A stretch of DNA of 10,496 nucleotides from Oscillospiraceae bacterium. GTDB lineage: Bacteria; Bacillota; Clostridia; Oscillospirales; Acutalibacteraceae. The notes under the pieces are model-generated. The model was not told the origin of the DNA. It searched no databases and saw only the letters and a list, made by a program, of their open reading frames with translations. Location: contig CACZON010000056.1 of the NCBI GenBank assembly GCA_902782805.1, forward strand, positions 1-10,496, given 5' to 3'. A program made the translations under genes and the position numbers. This document shows positions 5,776 through 10,496 of the stretch, one piece after another. Within the stretch, counting starts at the first letter, position 1, and each line of letters begins with the position of its first letter.

Positions 5776-6897
5776 TCAGAAAGTGATGAAAATATCAAAA
5801 AGAAGACGCAAAACACGCGAAAAGGAAATCGCATCCGCTCCGGTTTCGTAAAAAAGCTCCAGCGTCTGTACCGGTTCCGCTCCGATGCGGATCTCCGCCG
5901 TTCCTGCCTTTTCCCCGCGCAATACCGGGGCTGCTGCCGCTTCCGGAAGAATCAGAGAGACCGAAAGCTCCTTTTCTTTTCCCTTTTCGCAGAGTACCGG
6001 CTGCGGCTTTTCGGCAGTAAGCGAAACTTCGCGCTCCATCGCGCCCGAAACGGGAAGCTTCGGCAACGCCGGAAGCACAGGCGTTACGAGCGAATAGTGT
6101 TCGAATCCGAAATCGAGCAGCGCTTCGGCGTCGCTGAACCGCTCCTGAGAATTCCCGGCGCCGAGGACGACGCAGAGAAGCGTCATCCCCTCCCGCTCGG
6201 CACTCGCCGCGATGCAGGCACCGGCCGCCTGCGTTGAAGCCGTCTTCAGACCGTTGGCGCCGGAATAGGTTTTGAGCAGAGAATTGGCCGAAACGAGCTG
6301 GGTCTCGCCGCCTCGGATCGAATCGATCCTCGAGCGTGAATAATCGAAAATTCTCCCGTTGAGACAAAGCTCCCGGCCGATCTGCGCCAAAGCCCGGGCG
6401 CTCGCCTTCGATTCGCCGGAAACGTCCGGCACAAAGGAATCCGGTACGTCGGAAAGCTCCCGCGCGCGCTGCTTTGCCAGTTCGGAAAACACTTCTATGC
6501 TTCCGGCGAGCTTTTCGGCGAGGACCGCCTCGGCGTCACCCGCGCTCACAACGGCGACCGCACGGATCAGCTCGTCGCAGGAAAGAGCCTCGCCTTCGCG
6601 GATCCAGACCCCAACGCCCCCGGCTGCGGCGGCCGCAGCGCTCGCGGGGAGTTGCTGAGAAAGCTCCAGTGCCCCGCGGTCGATCGCCTCGAAGGAAAGC
6701 AGCAGCGTCATGAGCGACGAAAGCGCGCCGCAGGGGCGAACCTCCCGCGCGTTCTTTTCAAAAAGGATCTTTCCGCTTGAAACTTCGAGCAGCACCGCCG
6801 ACGGCGCGGAAATTTCCGGAAATTCGGCGGCCGAAGCGGTCGCCGCTGCGTGCAGCGGAATCATTGCCGCGAGCAGAATCGAAAGGAACCGTTTCAT
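5776..6897 (-). CDS. Secreted S11-family (D-Ala-D-Ala carboxypeptidase-like) protein, predicted catalytically inactive
   Basis: Homologue of low-molecular-weight penicillin-binding proteins (DacA/DacF), which trim the terminal D-Ala of peptidoglycan stem peptides outside the membrane. A signal peptide (MKRFLSILLAAMIP, cleavage near ASA-AE at about 24) leads into an S11 domain whose scaffold is well kept: LLEVSSGKILFEKNA (36-50), the FDYSRSRI turn (184-191) and the NGLKT-STQAAGACIAASA stretch (215-233). All three active-site motifs differ. The S-x-x-K nucleophile/base motif reads A58-L-S-S61 within RPCGALSSLMT, S-x-N reads S118-A-G120, and K-T-G reads K218-T-A220. A C-terminal beta-like domain (about 285-350) and a hydrophobic amphipathic tail (VLRLLFDIFITF) resemble the usual membrane anchor. 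The ATG at 6897 has GGAGG seven bases upstream. The frame is intact with no stop, so it looks like a maintained pseudoenzyme, possibly a peptidoglycan-binding or regulatory protein, rather than a decaying gene. Confidence 0.88.
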   Translation of the reverse strand: MKRFLSILLAAMIPLHAAATASAAEFPEISAPSAVLLEVSSGKILFEKNAREVRPCGALSSLMTLLLSFEAIDRGALELSQQLPASAAAAAAGGVGVWIREGEALSCDELIRAVAVVSAGDAEAVLAEKLAGSIEVFSELAKQRARELSDVPDSFVPDVSGESKASARALAQIGRELCLNGRIFDYSRSRIDSIRGGETQLVSANSLLKTYSGANGLKTASTQAAGACIAASAEREGMTLLCVVLGAGNSQERFSDAEALLDFGFEHYSLVTPVLPALPKLPVSGAMEREVSLTAEKPQPVLCEKGKEKELSVSLILPEAAAAPVLRGEKAGTAEIRIGAEPVQTLELFYETGADAISFSRVLRLLFDIFITF

Positions 6898-6962
6898 GTT
6901 CTTCCTCCGGATGTTTTTTTATTGATATCTATGCGAAGCCGCAGCAAAATAGCATCCGGATC

Positions 6963-6994
6963 AAAAAAAGAAGCGCCTGATGATTCAGGCGCTT
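6963..6994 (-). terminator. Strong intrinsic terminator after GH10 gene
   Basis: Perfect 10-bp stem AAGCGCCTGA (6971-6980) and TCAGGCGCTT (6985-6994) with a 4-base loop. On the minus strand it is followed by C and seven T (6963-6969). It sits 18 bases past the GH10 stop and makes that gene a single-gene transcript; the S11-family gene then needs its own promoter between about 6900 and 6962, which I could not identify with confidence. Confidence 0.92.
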
Positions 6995-7012
6995 TCTTTG
7001 CGGTTCTGCAGT

Positions 7013-8251
7013 TTATTCGAGCGTAAGGACTGCGGGCTCGGCAAGCGAATTTTTGCGAAGCGATACTTCGAACGTCTTCCCTTCGGCTTCGATCGCGTAG
7101 TCGCCGCGGAAACCGGAAAGCTCTGCTTCGCCGTTTTCGTCTGTGACGAGCTTCAGGTTTTTCGTCATCCATTCCTGCGTGATGATCTCTTTCATGCGGG
7201 TATAGACGGGCTTTTCGCTGCCGTCCGCGCGCAGCCAGCCGGCAGGCGCGTGAAGCCAGGCGCCGCGATCCTGGAGATTCCAGATCGTAAAGGCCTCGAC
7301 CTTCGGCGAAGCGAAGAGGATCCGCGCCATATTCTCGGTATCGCGAAGCTGGCGTTCTTCATATTCGGGCAGGCTCGGCCAATCCGTGATTTGATAATCG
7401 TTGAGGTCGACGATCTCTTCGGGCATCAGATGACCGGAGGTAAAGGTATTCTCGGTAAAATGGATCGGCAGACCGAACTTCGAATAGCGGTCGAGAACCT
7501 CGTAGAGCTTTTCGTCGCCCCAGTAGCCCTGGTGCTGGTGGGACTGGATCCCGATCGTATTGATCTTCGCTCCGGCGGCAAAGCAATCCGCAAGCAGATT
7601 CGAATAATCCTTCGAAGTGTTGAAATCATTGATCAGGAAGGTTCCGTTCGGATTGGATTCGAAGGCCGCGTCGAAGACCATTTTGACAAGGCCGACGCGT
7701 CCGTAGCGCTTGCAGATGCGGGTGATCGCGTTGTCATATTTATCGAACACCGGCATGATGACGACCTCGTTGATCACGTCCCAGGTATCGATCACCCCGC
7801 GGTACGCGGTCACGTCGCGGCGGATCCGCGCGAGCTGCTTTTCGAGGATCGTTTCATCGGGATACTGCATCAGCCAGTCCGCGCAGGCGGTATGCCAGCA
7901 GAGCGGGTGTCCCTTTACGGTAAAGCCGTTCTCCCGGAAGAATTTCGCGCCGCGCATCGTATCCTCAAAATCGGGTTTCCCCTCTTCGGGCTCGTATCGT
8001 CCGAGATAGAAAGACATCGTCGTCTGATTGAAAACCGCTTTCATTTTCTCGAAATCCTGCGCGCAGAGCTGTGCGCGCTCGGGATCGAGCTTCCCCGCAA
8101 GGTACGGTACCATCTCGAAAAAGACCGCGCCGAACAGGAATTCGTGGCGTTTCTGCGAAGCGAGAATCTCGCGGTTCGCAATCGGCGTTCCGTGCCCGTC
8201 GACGAGCTTTATTTTTCGGCTGCTTTTACGGTGGGAATAATCGAATGCCAT
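7013..8251 (-). CDS. Cytoplasmic GH10 family glycoside hydrolase (endo-1,4-beta-xylanase-like)
   Basis: Member of glycoside hydrolase family 10, which cleaves beta-1,4-xylan with retention. The 412 residues carry a short N-terminal beta region (about 12-45, LVDGHGTPI-N), a (beta/alpha)8 catalytic barrel (about 45-358) and a small C-terminal beta domain (365-412). Family marks: GHPLCWH (114-120), acid/base Glu162 in DTWDVINE, IGIQSHQHQGYW (233-244), nucleophile Glu267 in IHFTEN, and IWNLQDRGAW (323-332). The nucleophile surround (TENTF rather than the usual TELD) is atypical, so substrate preference may differ. There is no signal peptide, so it probably acts inside the cell on imported xylo-oligosaccharides. 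The ATG at 8251 has AGGAGG eight bases upstream. It has its own promoter (8284-8312) and terminator, with no transporter or other sugar gene adjacent. Confidence 0.92.
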   Translation of the reverse strand: MAFDYSHRKSSRKIKLVDGHGTPIANREILASQKRHEFLFGAVFFEMVPYLAGKLDPERAQLCAQDFEKMKAVFNQTTMSFYLGRYEPEEGKPDFEDTMRGAKFFRENGFTVKGHPLCWHTACADWLMQYPDETILEKQLARIRRDVTAYRGVIDTWDVINEVVIMPVFDKYDNAITRICKRYGRVGLVKMVFDAAFESNPNGTFLINDFNTSKDYSNLLADCFAAGAKINTIGIQSHQHQGYWGDEKLYEVLDRYSKFGLPIHFTENTFTSGHLMPEEIVDLNDYQITDWPSLPEYEERQLRDTENMARILFASPKVEAFTIWNLQDRGAWLHAPAGWLRADGSEKPVYTRMKEIITQEWMTKNLKLVTDENGEAELSGFRGDYAIEAEGKTFEVSLRKNSLAEPAVLTLE

Positions 8252-8283
8252 AGGATTGTCCTCCTTAATTCTGATCTATTTTT

Positions 8284-8312
8284 ATTTTAGCGAAATATAG
8301 AGCGTTTATCAA
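8284..8312 (-). promoter_or_regulatory. Sigma-A type promoter for the GH10 gene
   Basis: On the minus strand TTGATA (-35, 8307-8312) and TAAAAT (-10, 8284-8289) are separated by 17 bases. The predicted start is near 8277, leaving a leader of about 26 bases with AGGAGG. I see no catabolite-repression-like operator that I would defend. Confidence 0.83.
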
Positions 8313-8330
8313 CGGATCACGCCGTTCGCA

Positions 8331-8361
8331 GAAAAAAGCCCGCAGAAATTCCGCGGACTTT
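8331..8361 (-). terminator. Intrinsic terminator after queH
   Basis: Nine-pair stem between 8335-8343 and 8353-8361 with one G-T wobble on the minus strand and a 9-base loop. A run of six T follows (8332-8337, partly in the stem). It begins directly after the queH stop and ends the U32-queH transcript just before the GH10 promoter. Confidence 0.82.
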
Positions 8362-8364
8362 TGT

Positions 8365-9000
8365 TCAGCAGTTTTGGCCGCGCTGCGCCGCTTCTTTTTT
8401 CGAGAATTCACAGCCGCAGTAATTCTGGCGGTAAAGTCCGTACTGCGCGGAAAGCTCAATCGAGCGTTTGTATCCGTCGCGCTTTTTAAAATCGGAAGGA
8501 AGAAATTTGACGCCCCAGATCTGCGCCGCTTTTTCCCCCTCCTCGTTGAGGACGTCGGCGTTTTTCAGCGGGCTGATCGTCAGGGTCGTGGTAAAATAAT
8601 CGTATCCGCCGTGAAAGGCGAGCCTTGCGGTCTGAGAAAGACGCAGCGCAAAGCATTTGCGGCAGCGCTCGCTTCCCTCGCCGAGCGCCTCGAGTCCTTT
8701 TACGGCATCGTAGTATTCATACGGACGCCACTCGCCGGCGAGGAATCGGATCTTCCCGGCGGGAAACGCTTCGGAAACGAAGCGCTCCGCTTCCGCGCGG
8801 CGCTTTTCGTATTCGGCTTCGTCGCCGATATTCGGGTTATAGTAGAAGACGGTGATCTCGAAAAGATCGGAGAGATATTCGAGGACGTAGCTGCTGCAGG
8901 GCGCACAGCAGACGTGAAGCAGCAGCTTCGGGCGCAGGTTCTTCGCCGCGTTTTCGGCGAGGATCTGCTCGAGCTCCTTCTGATAGTTTCGTTTCGTCAT
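8365..9000 (-). CDS. queH: Epoxyqueuosine reductase QueH
   Basis: Catalyses the last step of queuosine synthesis, reducing epoxyqueuosine to queuosine at position 34 of tRNAs with GUN anticodons. It is the non-orthologous replacement for cobalamin-dependent QueG (DUF208 family). The 211 residues show the N-terminal LLLHVCCAPCSSYVLEYL (27-44) with Cys31, Cys32 and Cys35, then FYYNPNI (52-58), ERCRKCFALRL (111-121) with Cys113 and Cys116, TTTLTISPLKN (137-147), and the C-terminal RQNYCGCEFS (191-200) with Cys195 and Cys197. These cysteines match the family's iron-sulfur/iron site. The ATG at 9000 has GAGGG seven bases upstream. It follows the U32 gene by 17 bases. No queC, queD, queE, queF, tgt or queA gene is in the window, so the rest of the pathway or a salvage route must be elsewhere. 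Confidence 0.95.
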   Translation of the reverse strand: MTKRNYQKELEQILAENAAKNLRPKLLLHVCCAPCSSYVLEYLSDLFEITVFYYNPNIGDEAEYEKRRAEAERFVSEAFPAGKIRFLAGEWRPYEYYDAVKGLEALGEGSERCRKCFALRLSQTARLAFHGGYDYFTTTLTISPLKNADVLNEEGEKAAQIWGVKFLPSDFKKRDGYKRSIELSAQYGLYRQNYCGCEFSKKEAAQRGQNC

Positions 9001-9017
9001 ATCGATCCCTCTTTTTT

Positions 9018-10496
9018 TCAGAGCAGTTCGCGGAAATACAGGCCGCGCGTACGCGCAAATTCCGGCTTTTCTCCGCGCCGGAAGCTTCGGTAAATCTCTT
9101 CGCAGCGCGCTTTCGGCTCGTTCGTAAAGGAAAGCAGCGCGTAATCGAAGGCGGAAAGGTCCTCGTCGCCGATATAGAGCGGAAGGCTGTTGAGCAGGAC
9201 GGAGTATTCGCGTCCCCGGCAGAGGACCGGGAAGGAAATTCCCATGCGGTCGGTCAGCTCGCCGCCCCCGCGGCAGGCGCCGCAGCCTTTTTCGGTGCGC
9301 AGCGGGCAGGATCGCATATGCATCAGCGGCAGCAGACCGTAAGCGAGGATCCCGCGTGCCGCATTCCCCTCAATCTCCTCCGCCGCGCGCAGGCGCAGCT
9401 CAAAGGAGAGCGTTGCGGAGATCGCTCCGAGCGTTTCGTACTGTGCGAGCGAGGCTTTGTTCGTGATATTGAGAAGCGCTCCGGCACGCGGAAGGAGACC
9501 CGCCTTTTCCGTGAGGTAAAACGCGCCGACGTTCTCGCAGTACGTTTCGCGAAGACCGAGTTCCCGAAGGCGCAAAAGCTGAGAAAGCGCCGTTTCTTCG
9601 GCTTTTCCGAACAGCAGCGGCGGGATCTCGCCGACCGTGTTCTCACCGATTTGATCCGGATGCTTTGCCAGCTCGAAAATCGGCAGAATGATTTTTTCCG
9701 CATCCGGAAAATCGCCGAGCTGGTCGGCGCGCTCGAGGCGCACCCAAAACGCCGCGGGCGTTTTTTTTCGGCGGCGAGGCAGCGTTTTTTCTTCCTTCGG
9801 CGGAAAATACGCGTGTTTCTTCGGCATCTCACGAATCGCAAGCAGCTTTTCGAGCGCCGAACGGCGCAGAGCGTTGAGCGCCGAGACCGGAAGCGTCAGA
9901 TCCTCCGGATTTTCAAACGCAAATTCTTTCAGGAAAAAGGGCGTATCGCCCGTTTTGGCAAGCTGTTCCTCTGCGCGCTGCGCCGACAGCGGCGATTTGA
10001 GCGCTGTTTCGGCGCCGGAGGCAATCTCCTCGATCTCGTTTTCCCCATCGGAAACGGTCAGCCGCGTCTGCGCCCCTGAAAGCGCCAGGCGCATGGAAAG
10101 CGGAACGCTTTTGCGCTCCGTGCGGTAGATTGCCGCCATTTTTTTCAGACTTCCGGCCGAGGCCGCTACGTCCTCTTTGGTCCGCACGCCGAACATCCGC
10201 GCGTCGCGCTCGCCGATGAGGTATCCGCAGGTAAACCCGCTTCGCGAGAAGACCGCCGCAAGCTCGGAAAGATCCGGCGCGCCGCCGGAGAGCTTTTCGC
10301 GAAACGCCGCCGTTGCCGCGGCGACGTATTCGGGACGTTTCATCCGCCCCTCGATTTTGAAGGACGCAGCTCCGGCCGCGATCAGATCGTCGACGAAGTC
10401 GATTGCCGAGAGATCGCGCAGCGAAAGCGCATAGCGACGACCGAGCGGGTTTTTGAAATCGAGGCGGCATGGCTGGGCGCACAGGCCGCGGTTGCC
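9018..10496 (-). CDS. Peptidase U32 / DUF3656 family protein (RlhA-like; N-terminus outside window)
   Basis: Member of the U32 family, now linked mainly to RNA hydroxylation (E. coli RlhA on 23S rRNA, TrhP on tRNA U34) rather than proteolysis. The frame is open to the right edge: the 51 codons above the first Met (10343) encode GNRGLCAQPCRLDF, YALSLRDLS and SFKIEGRMKRPEYV, the family signature, so that Met is internal. About 492 residues are visible; by comparison with the family roughly the first 150-200 are missing. After the U32 core comes a DUF3656-like middle (about 55-280) and a C-terminal U32-like half with a cysteine cluster in MRSCPLRTEKGCGACRGG, then LTDRMGISFPV, LLNSLPLYIGDEDL and the terminal FARTRGLYFRELL. 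Cysteines at visible residues 6 and 10 and in that cluster may bind iron-sulfur or zinc. It is followed 17 bases later by queH in one transcript. Confidence 0.93.
   Translation of the reverse strand, partial: GNRGLCAQPCRLDFKNPLGRRYALSLRDLSAIDFVDDLIAAGAASFKIEGRMKRPEYVAAATAAFREKLSGGAPDLSELAAVFSRSGFTCGYLIGERDARMFGVRTKEDVAASAGSLKKMAAIYRTERKSVPLSMRLALSGAQTRLTVSDGENEIEEIASGAETALKSPLSAQRAEEQLAKTGDTPFFLKEFAFENPEDLTLPVSALNALRRSALEKLLAIREMPKKHAYFPPKEEKTLPRRRKKTPAAFWVRLERADQLGDFPDAEKIILPIFELAKHPDQIGENTVGEIPPLLFGKAEETALSQLLRLRELGLRETYCENVGAFYLTEKAGLLPRAGALLNITNKASLAQYETLGAISATLSFELRLRAAEEIEGNAARGILAYGLLPLMHMRSCPLRTEKGCGACRGGGELTDRMGISFPVLCRGREYSVLLNSLPLYIGDEDLSAFDYALLSFTNEPKARCEEIYRSFRRGEKPEFARTRGLYFRELL

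Noticed and set aside
6898..6962. Promoter for the S11-family gene
   Set aside because: Candidate boxes on the minus strand (TTGCTG, TATCAA) have poor matches or wrong spacing, so none is listed although one must probably exist after the GH10 terminator.
6980..8290. A 436-codon open frame on the plus strand opposite the GH10 gene
   Set aside because: It is a mirror of GH10 codon bias: the minus strand encodes a clear GH10 enzyme with promoter, ribosome site and terminator, while the plus-strand product shows no family motif and runs through the GH10 promoter.
8374..9093. A 239-codon plus-strand frame opposite queH
   Set aside because: The minus strand encodes a full QueH with all cysteine motifs; the plus frame has no support.
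9018..10343. U32 gene starting at the Met codon at 10343
   Set aside because: This Met lies inside the conserved KIEGRMKRPEYV motif, and the frame continues with family sequence to the window edge, so the gene is cut, not short.

Overview
The window looks like a chromosomal segment of a low-to-moderate GC member of the Bacillota, most likely class Clostridia (gut or rumen type). The reasons are family content (YwlG/TIGR01440, QueH, U32-DUF3656, CNNM-CBS 'hemolysin', a small Walker A protein typical of Oscillospiraceae-like genomes), strong AGGAGG-type ribosome binding sites ahead of most genes, and near-consensus sigma-A promoters with exact 17-bp spacers. This placement is inference; there is no rRNA or other taxonomic marker. 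Coding is dense: eleven genes, two of them cut by the window edges, and no gap longer than about 185 bases.

Layout. (1) Bases 1-1935, plus strand: the end of a sigma-70 family factor overlapping a seven-helix membrane protein with a large external domain. This is a probable sigma/regulator pair. (2) A bidirectional terminator at about 1948-1987 separates it from nine minus-strand genes that fill the rest. (3) 1993-3935: a TraX-family membrane protein translationally coupled (GTGA overlap) behind a CNNM/CBS/CorC transporter-like protein, driven by a promoter at 4004-4032 with two palindromes. (4) 4120-5636: three genes read as a small P-loop NTPase, then a YwlG-family protein, then an ElaA-like acetyltransferase. 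A promoter lies at 5711-5739 and a GC-rich hairpin sits after the first gene. (5) 5776-6897: a secreted D-Ala-D-Ala carboxypeptidase (S11) homologue whose catalytic motifs are all altered. (6) 7013-8251: a cytoplasmic GH10 glycoside hydrolase with its own promoter and a strong terminator. (7) 8365-10496: a peptidase U32/DUF3656 protein (N-terminus off the window) followed 17 bases later by queH, ending in a terminator.

How they fit together. U32 and QueH both belong to iron-sulfur-dependent RNA modification families and form a plausible RNA-modification operon. The sigma/membrane pair and the inactive-looking S11 protein suggest envelope sensing. GH10 points to use of plant xylan oligosaccharides taken into the cell. 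No mobile element, CRISPR array, tRNA or rRNA was seen. The most unusual item is the S11 pseudoenzyme. I did not find a convincing new multi-gene system.
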